A stretch of 63,038 nucleotides of DNA from Alicyclobacillus hesperidum (GCF_900107035.1 NZ_FNOJ01000016.1:1-63038), one strand, 5' to 3'; positions 12,915 through 22,949 are shown, counted from the stretch's first letter. Made by a program: numbers and translations. Notes: a model not told the origin generated them from the sequence alone.

Positions 12915-14774
12915 ATGCGAAGCGTTTTTCGCTTTACCAGTGAACTCGACGACGTGCGCGAACGCGTTCGCCTGACGGACCTAGCCGTCGTCCTGAGTCG
13001 CGATGAACACGTGCACTGCGAGTTTGGCCCTGTTTCGGTATGGCGCGAAGAAGACGGCATCTTGCAAATCACCACGGTTTATCAAGGCCTGACGGGGGAA
13101 GAGCGAATGGCCTGTACAACGGCTGACGTGTATCTGCGGGCTGCCGGAAGCAAGTGGTTCACCGATAGGACCGCCATGATTGAGGCGAAGGCCAAGGCCG
13201 ATGCGACCGTCGTGCCCATGCTGGTCTGGCAGTTCATGTGCGCCGTCGAGGACGTTCGCATCGAGGCCCGACTGACGCGCCAGCGTCCTGGAACAGCACA
13301 TCACTTTGCAAGTCGCATCGCGTTTTACAGGAACCTGTTTACCCGACAGATCCCGGCGTGGGAGCGTGATGGTCGTTTGGGCAACGCCTGTTTTGCGGAG
13401 CTCTACAACGGCTTAACGGACCCGACTGGCAATGGGTACGCACTTGCCGCGGGTTGCCCGACAAGCGAAGCGGCAGCCTTGTTGGCGCTGCGCTTGGTGC
13501 AAGAGAGGCTGGCCGCCACCAACCAGCCCACGGTCGATTTGGATGCGCAATGGTTCGATTACAGCTTGGCGGGCTCGTTGCAGGTAGGGGCAGTTGGGCA
13601 GGCGGACGGTAGCGAGCGCGATCGCGCCGATGGAAGTGCCGAATCTGCGCTACGTGGCGAGGACAGCCATGAAGATCAGACCATGCCAGCCTGGACGCAG
13701 CGTCAGGACAGCAATCGAGCGGCTGGATTGCAGATGGATGATGTAGAGGGCGCCACGCGAACGGGTGGCGGATGGAGCGGTCGTCTAGGTTCGTTGCAGC
13801 AGTACGAAGGCCCGTCGAGCCGCGGGCGGATCGTCGGCGAAAAGAGCGAGGATGGATCGGAGGTCGCGGTGCGCGACGCGGTGTACGAGCCGACGCCCCA
13901 TTCCGACGTTACGACCAAATCGCCGCGTGTCATGGAAAGGGGCTGGCGCCCACCTTCGCGAGAGGCGGTCAGCGCCGTGCAGCTCTGGAAAGAAGGTACC
14001 AAGGGTGCGAAGCGCCGATTGTTGCGCGCGTTTTACCATTCGTTTTGGCGCGAACAAAATGCATTGGCCGGAGGATTTCAGTATGGCCGACTCGGCAGAC
14101 GCCTCGAACGAGTTGCGACCGAACGGTGGCCGCGCCTATTTGAGCACAGGCGTCGGACCGGACTGCGCCATGACGCGGCCGTTCAGGTTCTCGTCGACTG
14201 TTCTGGATCGATGGAACCGTACCTAGACGCTTGTAAGCCAGCCCTGTACCTGGTGGCAGACACGCTGCGGACTTTGCGAGTCCCGTATAGCGTATGTGCT
14301 TTCTGGGAAGACAGTGTCCACGTTGTTGCGTCCGGTGAGGGGGAAACGGCGACGTTTCTGTGGGATGTCATTCCGTTTGCAAGGTCGCAATCGTCCGATG
14401 CCGCACTTGCTTTGGTCGACCTTGAACCGCAGTTGGACAATCGCGATGGGTTCGCGATTCGGTTGGCCGCGCAACGGCTTAACGCACGAGAAGAGCGACA
14501 GAAGTGGCTATTGGTCGTCAGCGATGGCCAGCCGGCGGCCGAGGATTACCGAGATGCGATCGCGGACACCAAGCGTGCCATACGATGGGCGCGATCGCGC
14601 GGCATACAAGTGCTGCATTTGTGTATTGCCGATCCTCTGGAAACTGAGTTTATGCAGGCAATTCGACATTTATATGGGCGGGCAACTGTCGTCATTCGCG
14701 ATGCGAGTGAGATAGGGACTGCCATGGAAAAAGCCTTAGCCCAGGTGCTTCGTCATCTGAGCCAAGGCGAGTAA
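12915..14774 (+). CDS. VWA-domain protein, MoxR partner (NorD/CobT-like)
   Basis: A 619-residue protein with a C-terminal von Willebrand A domain; the MIDAS motif DCSGS is at about 429-433, with further Asp/Thr positions downstream (VVSDGQP). The N-terminal half is helical with a variable, polar middle (about 220-350). This is the layout of NorD/CobT proteins working with MoxR ATPases. Neither nitric oxide reductase nor cobalt chelatase genes are nearby, so the target is unknown. Confidence 0.8.
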   Translation: MRSVFRFTSELDDVRERVRLTDLAVVLSRDEHVHCEFGPVSVWREEDGILQITTVYQGLTGEERMACTTADVYLRAAGSKWFTDRTAMIEAKAKADATVVPMLVWQFMCAVEDVRIEARLTRQRPGTAHHFASRIAFYRNLFTRQIPAWERDGRLGNACFAELYNGLTDPTGNGYALAAGCPTSEAAALLALRLVQERLAATNQPTVDLDAQWFDYSLAGSLQVGAVGQADGSERDRADGSAESALRGEDSHEDQTMPAWTQRQDSNRAAGLQMDDVEGATRTGGGWSGRLGSLQQYEGPSSRGRIVGEKSEDGSEVAVRDAVYEPTPHSDVTTKSPRVMERGWRPPSREAVSAVQLWKEGTKGAKRRLLRAFYHSFWREQNALAGGFQYGRLGRRLERVATERWPRLFEHRRRTGLRHDAAVQVLVDCSGSMEPYLDACKPALYLVADTLRTLRVPYSVCAFWEDSVHVVASGEGETATFLWDVIPFARSQSSDAALALVDLEPQLDNRDGFAIRLAAQRLNAREERQKWLLVVSDGQPAAEDYRDAIADTKRAIRWARSRGIQVLHLCIADPLETEFMQAIRHLYGRATVVIRDASEIGTAMEKALAQVLRHLSQGE

Positions 14775-14792
14775 CAAGTCGCTCGTCGGCTA

Positions 14793-15893
14793 TCAGGTAG
14801 CCGACATGTGCAGGATGTCGTGGACGTAGACCGTCGAATGATTGTATGCGTAGACGGCGTAATAAGGATCTTGACTAAAGCCTTCCTGATGAAGCATGTT
14901 GGCTGCCGAGTAGATGGCATCCTCAACGTTGTAGATGCTAGGCGTTTTGTGGCCAGGTGCAGGCACGCCGAAAATGGCGAACGTAGATGGCATAAACTGC
15001 ATGGGTCCGAGGGCACCGGCGGACGAGACGTCGTCGCCGGTGGTATCGAAGTCTGTCTCCTCCTTGTGAATCGCTGCGAGAACAGTCCACGGTATGTCAT
15101 ATTTGCGACCTGCTGCTTGATAGATGGGAATCAGCCACTTCGGGGCACTGGCGATTAATGCGCGGCTAGCCGCGGTGGGGTGGTAACTGGCATTCATGGG
15201 TCCAATGACAAGGCGTTGTCCCGGTTGAATATCATCGCCTAACAAGGCGTTGTCGTTGATGATGGCGCGTATAGAAACTCCGAATTCGCGCGAGATCTTC
15301 CAAAGCGAATCTCCCGGTTGAACGACATAGGTCATGGGATGCCAAGACTTTGTCGGCGAGGAATTCGCCTTGGACGATTTCGGACGTTGTATACGGGGGG
15401 TGACAAGGCCATCGATGACGCGCAGGACTTGTCCAATATGCAAGATGGTAGACGTCAGATGGTTCTCTTGCACGATGGCGGAGACCGTTGTGTGTTTTGC
15501 GAGTGCAATGTTCCATAGACAATCGCCAGGTTCCACACGCCACAAACTCGCTTGTCTCATGTTGGAGTGCGGTGGTGCCGATTGAATGGCAACCGTCTCA
15601 CGCACATGCGCGGTCGGACTAGCATGCGGGATGAAACGAACTTCCCGTACGAAAGCTGCACCACTGGTCGGCTGTAGTGGACTCTGCGGCGACGGAACTG
15701 AGCGACGTTGGTTTGGTTCATAGGCGAGTGGTTGGACCTCGGCTCTTGTATGCGAGGCTCGTCCACTCGGTTCGCGGGTGGACAACGGTTGACTGATAAC
15801 AGGCGTGGGATTGGCACATAGAGCCAACAGTGTGCACACGAGTACGAATGCGAGGCTGACGATAAAGCTGGGATATCCCCGGCGACGAATCAC
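14793..15893 (-). CDS. Secreted LysM lytic transglycosylase
   Basis: GTG at 15893 is preferred because GGAGAGGGAG on the - strand is spaced six bases before it; in-frame ATGs at 15911 and 15899 are alternatives. An N-terminal signal or anchor segment (FIVSLAFVLVCTLLALCA), a Pro/Ser-rich linker, two LysM modules (VEPGDCLWNIA..., VQPGDSLWKIS...) and a C-terminal SLT-type transglycosylase domain (AAIHKEETDFD, GALGPMQFMPSTF, AYNHS). The Glu in the KEE stretch is the likely catalytic acid. Cuts peptidoglycan glycan strands outside the cell; may serve wall turnover or sporulation. Convergent with the VWA gene. Confidence 0.85.
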   Translation of the reverse strand: MIRRRGYPSFIVSLAFVLVCTLLALCANPTPVISQPLSTREPSGRASHTRAEVQPLAYEPNQRRSVPSPQSPLQPTSGAAFVREVRFIPHASPTAHVRETVAIQSAPPHSNMRQASLWRVEPGDCLWNIALAKHTTVSAIVQENHLTSTILHIGQVLRVIDGLVTPRIQRPKSSKANSSPTKSWHPMTYVVQPGDSLWKISREFGVSIRAIINDNALLGDDIQPGQRLVIGPMNASYHPTAASRALIASAPKWLIPIYQAAGRKYDIPWTVLAAIHKEETDFDTTGDDVSSAGALGPMQFMPSTFAIFGVPAPGHKTPSIYNVEDAIYSAANMLHQEGFSQDPYYAVYAYNHSTVYVHDILHMSAT

Positions 15894-15984
15894 ACACATC
15901 TCCCTCTCCATTGTAATAGGCCGTTCGGCTTGCGAACGTCTGGTAAAGAGAGATGTATGCCGCGAGATGGACAGGTATGACAGG

Positions 15985-16191
15985 CTAATTTGACAAATGG
16001 CTCAATTCGATTGCGTTCAACAGTTCTCCCGCAAATTGCTCGGCCCAAAGGGGACACATCTCAAATTGTACGTCGTCGTCTGGACCAACCACTTGAATGA
16101 GGTAGTCACAGCCGTGATCGCACATGCGTTGCGGCAAGCGCGCAGATTCTTTGCCGACGACGCGAAATGTAAACGGTACGACCAAGGCCAT
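15985..16191 (-). CDS. Hypothetical small protein with cysteine pair
   Basis: ATG at 16191 with AAAGGAGG very close upstream (a TTG three codons in is better spaced). 68 residues: VVPFTFRVVGKESARLPQ, then CDHGCDYLIQVVGPDD and a further Cys (MCPLW). No membrane segment. Not recognised. Confidence 0.45.
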   Translation of the reverse strand: MALVVPFTFRVVGKESARLPQRMCDHGCDYLIQVVGPDDDVQFEMCPLWAEQFAGELLNAIELSHLSN

Positions 16192-16329
16192 AGCCTCCTT
16201 TCTGTGGCGAGTCACCTGTATTACAAAATATCCGTCCACATTCGTTATAGACCAATCTTCCTACATACAAACAGATGGCGGTCGTATATGTCGGTGCCTG
16301 GGTGCGGAACCTAAACCGAGGTGAGTGCC

Positions 16330-16428
16330 ATGAAGACCATCGACAAGATGTTGTACATCGCCGTCTTGGGCGGCTTGCTGACAATTGGTATCATTTATTT
16401 GTATTTTGCGATCCGGCGCCTTGGTTGA
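16330..16428 (+). CDS. Tiny membrane protein (32 aa)
   Basis: ATG 16330 with GAGGTGAG upstream. MKTIDKMLYIAVLGGLLTIG then a hydrophobic stretch ending FAIRRLG: one span with a basic C-terminus. Function unknown. Confidence 0.4.
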   Translation: MKTIDKMLYIAVLGGLLTIGIIYLYFAIRRLG

Positions 16429-16449
16429 CGAATCCAAGGCTGCTATGGG

Positions 16450-17472
16450 GTGTTGGCAGTGGAGCAATATCAGGTGCCTGCGGAACTGGAGGGACGTCGA
16501 CTATCGACCGTCCTCATGAGTACCTTGGGCTTGTCGCGCCGATTGCTGCGGCGTATCATCCACGAAGATGGATTTTTTCTGAACGGCCAACCAGTGCGGC
16601 TATCGGCGATTGTCCGACGAGGAGATCTGATCTCTTGGCAACTGCCTGACGAGTCACCTTCGATTGCGCCCGAGCAGATGCCCCTCGACATCTGTTACGA
16701 AGACGAGGATGTTATGGTCGTCAATAAGCCGGCTGGCATCTTGACACATCCTTCGGCTCGTGAGCGCACGGGCTCACTATTGGCTGGAGTTGCCTACTAC
16801 TTACAGAAGACAGGGCAAACACCCCATGCGGTTCATCGCTTAGACAAATACACATCGGGTGCTATCTTGTTTGCCAAACACGCCCACGCGCACCATCAGT
16901 TGGACAGAGCCTTGCGCCAAGGACTCGTCCACCGCAAGTATGTCGCTCTGGCTTATGTGCAAAATGACATCCCGTGCGGAGTTTGGCTGCATCTCGTCGA
17001 CGATCTCGCAATAAATCCCGAGAGGCCTTCGCGGCGGATTGTCGTCCCAGAAGGCAAGGGAGAACGTGCCATAACGCACGCCCTTCCCCTTGCGCGCACG
17101 GGACACATGGTCTTGTTTGCATTCGAATTGGAGACCGGGCGTACGCATCAGATTCGGCTTCAGATGGCCTCGCGGGGCATGCCGCTGGTCGGGGACCGCG
17201 ATTATCCGTACAGTGTCGCCCGCAAGCCAGATCTGGTAGGGCGGGCGGGCTATTTTGAACGTGTATTTCCGCATCAGGCCTTACATGCCTATCAACTATC
17301 GTGGCAATTGGGTGAGAACGGCCCACGGAAGAAGTCTTGGGCACGCGTGCCTGAAGCCATGGAGCGGCTGTGGTCTCTTTCGGGTGGCATGGACACGATG
17401 GAGCAGTGGTGCGAACGGGCTGCCGTAGCCTCACCGACAAATGACAACCGTGTTACACTGGATATGGAGTGA
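16450..17472 (+). CDS. RluA-family pseudouridine synthase
   Basis: GTG 16450 (340 residues; a second GTG at 16459 is possible). An N-terminal S4-like RNA-binding part is followed by the RluA/RluD catalytic domain with the HRLDKYTSG motif carrying the catalytic Asp, then GRTHQIRLQMA. Isomerises uridines in rRNA or tRNA; the exact target cannot be told from the sequence. Confidence 0.9.
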   Translation: MLAVEQYQVPAELEGRRLSTVLMSTLGLSRRLLRRIIHEDGFFLNGQPVRLSAIVRRGDLISWQLPDESPSIAPEQMPLDICYEDEDVMVVNKPAGILTHPSARERTGSLLAGVAYYLQKTGQTPHAVHRLDKYTSGAILFAKHAHAHHQLDRALRQGLVHRKYVALAYVQNDIPCGVWLHLVDDLAINPERPSRRIVVPEGKGERAITHALPLARTGHMVLFAFELETGRTHQIRLQMASRGMPLVGDRDYPYSVARKPDLVGRAGYFERVFPHQALHAYQLSWQLGENGPRKKSWARVPEAMERLWSLSGGMDTMEQWCERAAVASPTNDNRVTLDME

Positions 17473-17510
17473 GTATTTGCGCTTCGTTGAAGAGAGGTGG
17501 TTGCACGCCT

Positions 17511-18572
17511 ATGGAAAACCATCAGCGATTGTTAGAACAACTGATGACCACGCACGGCGGCCCTGGCTTTGAAGGTGCGGTGCGCGACGTGGTCGTACCA
17601 CAGTTGCACACCTATGCCCATAAGGTCGAGGTCGATGTCATGGGCAATGTTGTGGCCTGTATAGAGGGGCGCGGTGAGGGACGTAGACCGCGCGTGTTGC
17701 TGGCCGCGCATATGGACGAGATCGCACTCGTGGTCGCTCGCATCGAAGAGGGCGGTTTTTTGCGAGTGGCGCAGACGGGAGGCTTTGACCCGCGAACTCT
17801 GGTTGGGCAAGAAGTCGTTGTTCATACATGCGGTGGAGATTTGCTGGCAGTCGTCGGCTCAAAACCACCACATCTGACGGCTCCTGAGGAGCGGGGGAAG
17901 GCAGCTCCTTTGTCAGACTTGTATCTCGATTTAGCGATGCAAGAAAGTGCTGTGCGAGAGCGCGTGCGCATCGGCGACCGCGTCACGTTGTCGCGAGAAG
18001 TGTATTTATTGCGCAATCGGCGCTTGGCTGGAAAATCGCTTGATAACCGCGCGAGTCTTGCCATTTTGCTGGAAACGTTGCATCGGTTGGGGCAGTTTGT
18101 CCACCAAGCGGACGTGTATGCGGTCGCGACGGTACAAGAAGAAGTTGGACTGCGTGGCGCACAGACCGTTGGATTCGCGGTGCAGCCAGATGTGGCCATT
18201 GCCATTGATGTGACATTTGGTGCATTTCCCGGACAGGCCGCAGACGAATCGTTTGCACTGGACGCTGGGCCAGCCATTTCGTTTGGTCCGAATTTGCACC
18301 GAAAGGTGTTTCAGCGGCTTGTGGATGTCGCGGAGCGCCACCGCATTCCGTACCAAATCGAGCTTTCACAAACGCCCGTTGGTGCGGATGCAAACGCGTT
18401 TCAAGTCGCCGGACCGGGTCTCGCCGCAGCCTTGGTCGGGATTCCTATTCGCTATATGCACACATCAGTCGAGACAGGATCATATTCCGACATCGAACAG
18501 TGCGCACGTCTGTTGGCACATTATATCGCCGAACTGGACATGGAGCAGGTGGAGGACTTGTCATGCTATTAA
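17511..18572 (+). CDS. M42-family aminopeptidase, first of three tandem paralogues
   Basis: ATG 17511 with GAGGTGG upstream; 353 residues. M42 peptidases are cytoplasmic dinuclear-metal aminopeptidases that form tetrahedral dodecamers (TET). All metal and catalytic residues are visible: AAHMDE, LDNRAS, TVQEEVGLRGA (catalytic Glu pair), AIDVTFG and MHTSVE near the C-terminus. Overlaps the next paralogue by 10 bases. Confidence 0.9.
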   Translation: MENHQRLLEQLMTTHGGPGFEGAVRDVVVPQLHTYAHKVEVDVMGNVVACIEGRGEGRRPRVLLAAHMDEIALVVARIEEGGFLRVAQTGGFDPRTLVGQEVVVHTCGGDLLAVVGSKPPHLTAPEERGKAAPLSDLYLDLAMQESAVRERVRIGDRVTLSREVYLLRNRRLAGKSLDNRASLAILLETLHRLGQFVHQADVYAVATVQEEVGLRGAQTVGFAVQPDVAIAIDVTFGAFPGQAADESFALDAGPAISFGPNLHRKVFQRLVDVAERHRIPYQIELSQTPVGADANAFQVAGPGLAAALVGIPIRYMHTSVETGSYSDIEQCARLLAHYIAELDMEQVEDLSCY

Positions 18573-19600
18573 AAACGCTGTCGGAGGCGTTCGGCCCGAC
18601 CGGATTTGAGGATGAAGTGCGAAACGTCATTCGCGGCGAACTAGAGGGCCGCGTCGATGAGATGAAAACGGACGTGCTTGGCAATCTGATTGCTGTCAAA
18701 GGGGCGGCAAAGCCTGGACCCAAGGTCATGCTCGATGCCCATATGGATGAAGTTGGTTTGATGGTTGTACAGATTTGCGACGGGGGCGCCGATGCCGGAT
18801 TGCTCAAATTCCGGTCGCTCGGCGGGATCGATCCGCGCGTGCTCGTGTCCAAGCCTGTATTCATTGGACCCGACAGAATTCCGGGGGTAATTGGTGCAAA
18901 GCCGGTCCATCTGCAAGCGCCTGAAGAACGGCAAAAGCCCATCCCGATGGAGAAGCTCTACATCGATATCGGCGCAAAAGATGCGGCGGATGCGAAGTCG
19001 GTCGTCAAACCGGGCGATGCGGCGGTGTTTGCGACGCGTTACGCGGAGTTTGGCGAGCGAGCCGCGAAAGGCAAGTCGTTTGACGATCGCGTCGGTTGTG
19101 CGCTGCTGGTGGAAGCGATGCGGCATGAGGTCCCGTATCCACTCTATGGAGCATTTACGGTGCAGGAGGAGATAGGGCTGCGCGGAGCGAGGGCGGCCGC
19201 GTATCAGATACAGCCCGACATCGCAATTGCGCTCGAAGGCACCGTATGCTTCGACGTCGTCGGGGCGCCGTCGCATGGCCAGTCGACCGTGCTTGGTAAA
19301 GGACCGGCACTGACCGTGCAAGATGCGCAGACAATTGCGGATCGTCGGTTCGCCGAATTTATGTGGGAGACGGCCCAACGACATGGAATTCCCGTGCAGT
19401 GGCGGCGGGTGAAAGGCGGATCGAACGACTTTGGGGCCATTCATCGCATCGGCAAGGGTGTTGTTGGTGGATCGATCTCGGTGCCTGTGCGCTATATCCA
19501 CGCGCCTACGCAGGTGGTTTCCCTCGACGACGTGGAAAACGCGCAACGGCTGTTGCAGGCGGTACTCAAAGAGATCGCGGAAGGGAGTTTTACCTTGTGA
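18563..19600 (+). CDS. M42-family aminopeptidase, second paralogue
   Basis: ATG 18563 with GGTGGAGG at 18547-18554; 345 residues. Complete active site: DAHMDE, SFDDRVG, TVQEEIGLRGA, ALEGT (Glu instead of Asp as metal ligand, as in many YsdC-type members) and RYIHAPT. Probably assembles as homo- or hetero-oligomer with its neighbours, given tight coupling. Confidence 0.9.
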   Translation: MLLKTLSEAFGPTGFEDEVRNVIRGELEGRVDEMKTDVLGNLIAVKGAAKPGPKVMLDAHMDEVGLMVVQICDGGADAGLLKFRSLGGIDPRVLVSKPVFIGPDRIPGVIGAKPVHLQAPEERQKPIPMEKLYIDIGAKDAADAKSVVKPGDAAVFATRYAEFGERAAKGKSFDDRVGCALLVEAMRHEVPYPLYGAFTVQEEIGLRGARAAAYQIQPDIAIALEGTVCFDVVGAPSHGQSTVLGKGPALTVQDAQTIADRRFAEFMWETAQRHGIPVQWRRVKGGSNDFGAIHRIGKGVVGGSISVPVRYIHAPTQVVSLDDVENAQRLLQAVLKEIAEGSFTL

Positions 19601-20583
19601 AGGAATGGATCGTTCGTTTGGCGGGGGAGATAGCTCCGTCAGGTAGCGAAGGGCGCATCGCGTCGGTGCTGCTCGACGCTGTGCAGGACCTTGCCGATGA
19701 AACCCATATGGATGCGCTTGGCAATGCCATCGCGACGAAGCACGGCGATGGTCCACATGTGATGATTGCGGCGCACATGGACGAACCAGGCGTCATGGTC
19801 ATTGACATCGATGACAACGGCTATTTGCGTGTCATTCCGACAGGTGGATTAACGGCTTCTGAAACGGCATTTCGGCAGGTGACATTTACGAATGGTACGA
19901 TTGGCCTGGTCTGCCTGGAAGACGGCGAGAAGCGGCCAGAACAGTTTGATCAACTGTATATCGATATCGGCGCCAAACATCGCCAAGAGGCCGAATCTCG
20001 CGCCTTTATTGGACTGAGCGGCGTAATAGGCGGATCTGTCACTGAGGTAGGTAACGGTAGGTTGCTCGGTCGAGCGCTCGACAATCGGGTCGGCTGTGCC
20101 ATCGCCTTACAGGCTTTTCGCGATTTGGCGCAACGCGGTCTGCATGTTAGCGTCGTCTTTACGGCGCAAAATGCGCCGGGGGCGCGCGCGGCGCAGGCTG
20201 CGGCATTTGCCCTCGAACCCGATTTGGCAATCGTCGTCGACGCTACCCCGGCGTCCGATGTTCCCGGTGGCAAGCGGACCGCGTTACAACTCGGTGCAGG
20301 ACCTGCCTTTAAGGTGATGGACGCAGGAACCGTGGCTCCATTAGCCGTGAAACAACTGGTTGAGGACACGGCTCATGCACTTGGCATAACACTGCAATAC
20401 GAAGTCTGGCCGAGCGGGCGCAGCGATACGGGTGCCATTCAATTGACCCGCGCGGGGATACTGGCCGCTGGCATTTCGTATCCCGTTCATACAGCCGGAG
20501 CTGCAGAGGCCATGGTCGATCTCGCGGATGTGGAGGCGACCTTGCGCTTGCTCGTGGCTAGTGTGCAGGCGTATCGGAAGTAA
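19597..20583 (+). CDS. M42-like protein lacking catalytic glutamates (pseudoenzyme candidate)
   Basis: GTG 19597 overlaps the previous stop; 328 residues with clear M42 fold similarity. AAHMDE, ALDNRVGCA, IVVDAT and SYPVHTAG keep four of the metal-binding positions, but where the family has QEE.GLRGA this protein has AQNAPGARAA. Both the general-base Glu and the adjacent metal-binding Glu are therefore replaced by Asn and Ala. It is probably inactive and may be a structural or regulatory subunit of a hetero-oligomer with the two active paralogues. The frame is intact and codon use is like its neighbours, so it is not simply decaying. Confidence 0.85.
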   Translation: MKEWIVRLAGEIAPSGSEGRIASVLLDAVQDLADETHMDALGNAIATKHGDGPHVMIAAHMDEPGVMVIDIDDNGYLRVIPTGGLTASETAFRQVTFTNGTIGLVCLEDGEKRPEQFDQLYIDIGAKHRQEAESRAFIGLSGVIGGSVTEVGNGRLLGRALDNRVGCAIALQAFRDLAQRGLHVSVVFTAQNAPGARAAQAAAFALEPDLAIVVDATPASDVPGGKRTALQLGAGPAFKVMDAGTVAPLAVKQLVEDTAHALGITLQYEVWPSGRSDTGAIQLTRAGILAAGISYPVHTAGAAEAMVDLADVEATLRLLVASVQAYRK

Positions 20584-20590
20584 ACGAGTG

Positions 20591-20641
20591 GCCTTGGCAT
20601 ATGCGAAAGTTCCGCCTGTGCCAAGGCATGTATGGTATACT
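20591..20641 (+). promoter_or_regulatory. Hairpin and extended -10 promoter ahead of aroC
   Basis: A perfect 9-bp stem (GCCTTGGCA 20591-20599 / TGCCAAGGC 20619-20627) stands right after the M42 cluster. It is followed by TGGTATACT (20633-20641), an extended -10 element. No good -35 is visible. The hairpin lacks a U-run, so it may be a weak terminator or an operator. Confidence 0.4.
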
Positions 20642-20700
20642 ACCTCTAATTCGCAGAGACAGGCGCGTATGGGAGAGCGCTGGAAGTGGAGGGGCAGCCT

Positions 20701-21858
20701 TTGCTACGTTATTTGTCGGCCGGAGAGTCGCACGGCCCGGAATTGACCATTGTCGTCGATGGATTCCCAAGTAATTTACCTGTGTCCAAGGAGAAAATTG
20801 ACGAACAATTGCGACGTCGCCAAATGGGATACGGGCGCGGATTTCGCCAGCAGATCGAGACGGACACCGTGGAAGTGACCAGCGGCATTCGCTTCGGCAA
20901 GACGCTTGGCACGCCCATTACCATGGTTGTGGCCAACCGCGATTTTAAAAACTGGACGGATCGCATGGCGCCATTTGGAGAAAAGCCAGAAGATCTGAAA
21001 GAAATCTATCGGCCGCGGCCAGGTCATGCAGATTTGGCCGGCGCCATTAAGTATGATCACGAGGACATCCGCAACGTATTGGAGCGTGCGAGTGCTCGCA
21101 ATACCGCGACCGTGGTCGCGGCAGGTGCTTTAGCAAAACAACTGCTCGAGCAGTTTGGCATTCTTGTCACCGCGCACGTCGTCGAGTTGTGTGACGTGAA
21201 AGCGGCACAGCTGCCGGATAGCCTTGAGCAGCTTATAGCCGCGGCAGACAGCTCTGAGGTGCGCTGCGCGGATTCGAATGCATCGCAGCGGATGATTGAA
21301 AAGATTGACGAAGCAAAGGCAAACGGAGACACGGTTGGAGGCATCTTTGAAGTCATCGTCCGCGGTTGCCCCATTGGCCTTGGAAGCTATGCCATGCCGG
21401 ATCGGAAGCTCGATGGCCGATTGGCCGGTGCCTTAATGAGCATTCAGGCCATCAAGGGTGTCGAAATTGGGCTTGGCTTCGAGGCGGCACGGAGGATGGG
21501 TTCGCAAGTTCACGATCCGATTCTGTATGATGGGCAGCGTTATCTTCGGTCGTCCAACGGCGCTGGCGGCCTTGAGGGCGGTGTCACCAATGGCCAAGAC
21601 GTCGTCGTGCGCGTCGCCATGAAACCTATCTCCACTTTGTATAAGCCGTTGCCTAGCGTCAACATGAAGACAAAAGAAGCGGAACTGGCAGCCATCGAGC
21701 GATCCGACTATTGTGCGCTGCCCGCGGCGTCAGTGGTGGGTGAAAACGTCGTCGCATGGGTGATTGCGGATGCGCTCATCGAGAAGCTCGGTGGCGATTC
21801 GCTCGAACAAATGAAAGACAATTGGGCGCAATACCAGGCGCGCGTGAGTCGGCGATGA
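20701..21858 (+). CDS. aroC: Chorismate synthase
   Basis: TTG 20701 is chosen because GGAGGGG (20688-20694) is spaced six bases before it and the protein then begins LLRYLSAGESHG, the usual AroC N-terminus; GTG 20686 is an alternative. 385 residues with RPGHADLAGAIKY, ERASARNTA and the FMN-binding segments. Converts EPSP to chorismate, the last shikimate step. First gene of the aromatic supraoperon; the stop overlaps the aroB start. Confidence 0.95.
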   Translation: MLRYLSAGESHGPELTIVVDGFPSNLPVSKEKIDEQLRRRQMGYGRGFRQQIETDTVEVTSGIRFGKTLGTPITMVVANRDFKNWTDRMAPFGEKPEDLKEIYRPRPGHADLAGAIKYDHEDIRNVLERASARNTATVVAAGALAKQLLEQFGILVTAHVVELCDVKAAQLPDSLEQLIAAADSSEVRCADSNASQRMIEKIDEAKANGDTVGGIFEVIVRGCPIGLGSYAMPDRKLDGRLAGALMSIQAIKGVEIGLGFEAARRMGSQVHDPILYDGQRYLRSSNGAGGLEGGVTNGQDVVVRVAMKPISTLYKPLPSVNMKTKEAELAAIERSDYCALPAASVVGENVVAWVIADALIEKLGGDSLEQMKDNWAQYQARVSRR

Positions 21859-22949
21859 GGACACTTACGATTGTCAGTGAGCGTCATACGTATCCGGTCA
21901 TTGTCGGGGCTGGCGCTTTGTCACGGTTGCCAGGCGTCCTTGACGAGGCGGGTCTTGGCGGGCGCCACATCGCCATTGTCACAGATGACACGGTGCGTAA
22001 ACAGCCCATTGCCGAGGAATTGGTCACCGCTTTGGAGCAAGGTTCGTTTACCTATTCGTTTATCGAGATACCTGCGGGTGATGCGCACAAGTCCCTCGAT
22101 ACGGCCGTCTCCGTGTATGGTGAGCTCTTGGCAATAGGGTTTCGCCGCAGCGACGTGATCGTGGCACTTGGCGGAGGGGTTGTCGGCGATCTCGCCGGTT
22201 TTGTCGCAGCGACGTATATGCGCGGGGTGCCGTTTATCCAGGCCCCCACAACCTTGCTGGCGCACGACAGTGCGCTAGGCGGCAAGGTGGGTGTAAATCT
22301 GCCACAAGGGAAAAACCTTGTTGGGGCGTTTTATCCGCCGAAGGCGGTCGTGTTTGACACGAGAGCGCTCTTGTCGTTGCCGCAGCGGCAATGGGTAAAC
22401 GGCATGGCAGAAGTCATCAAACACGCGCTCATCGGCGATGCCGACTTGTTTGCGACCCTGGAGGCGCAGCCTTTGCGCCAGTGCCCAGATGCGGCCGTCC
22501 TCGAACCTATTTTGGCCGATGCCATGCAGGTGAAAGTCAACATCGTCAATGCGGATGAACACGAAACAGGGCTGCGTCAGATCCTCAACGTCGGACACAC
22601 GATTGGCCATGCTGTTGAACAGTGCTCCGATTACGAATTAGGACATGGCGAAGCGATTGCCATCGGTCTCGTGTTGGAAGCCGATCTCGCCGTGATGCGC
22701 GGCATGCTGACGATGGAAGCGCGCGATCGACTCGTGCAACTATTGCTTGCACACGGTTTGCCCATTCGTCCGCAGGAGCGGGATTTTGCTGAGATTGCGA
22801 AACGAATCCAGGTGGATAAGAAGCACGGCCGCCGCGGTTGGACGTTCGCACTCCCGCAGGCGATTGGTCGCGTCGAAGTGGTCAGTGGGGTGGAAGAGGA
22901 CGAGGTGCGTCGCGTGTATCAACGCGCGTTAGAGGGGGAGAGTGCATGA
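21855..22949 (+). CDS. aroB: 3-dehydroquinate synthase
   Basis: ATG 21855 overlaps the aroC stop (ATGA). 364 residues with the NAD-binding [19 protein letters not shown], the [18 protein letters not shown] loop, and metal-ligand Glu/His segments ([17 protein letters not shown]). Makes 3-dehydroquinate from DAHP. Order aroC-aroB-aroH as in Bacillus. Confidence 0.95.
   Translation: MRTLTIVSERHTYPVIVGAGALSRLPGVLDEAGLGGRHIAIVTDDTVRKQPIAEELVTALEQGSFTYSFIEIPAGDAHKSLDTAVSVYGELLAIGFRRSDVIVALGGGVVGDLAGFVAATYMRGVPFIQAPTTLLAHDSALGGKVGVNLPQGKNLVGAFYPPKAVVFDTRALLSLPQRQWVNGMAEVIKHALIGDADLFATLEAQPLRQCPDAAVLEPILADAMQVKVNIVNADEHETGLRQILNVGHTIGHAVEQCSDYELGHGEAIAIGLVLEADLAVMRGMLTMEARDRLVQLLLAHGLPIRPQERDFAEIAKRIQVDKKHGRRGWTFALPQAIGRVEVVSGVEEDEVRRVYQRALEGESA

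Noticed and set aside
13772-14226. Several open frames overlapping the VWA gene, such as 123 and 124 residues on the + strand
   Set aside because: They are Arg-rich shadow frames of a high-GC gene with no ribosome binding site and no recognisable motif.
18641-19756. 371-residue open frame antisense to the second M42 gene
   Set aside because: Arg/His-rich antisense shadow; the + strand frame has all M42 motifs.
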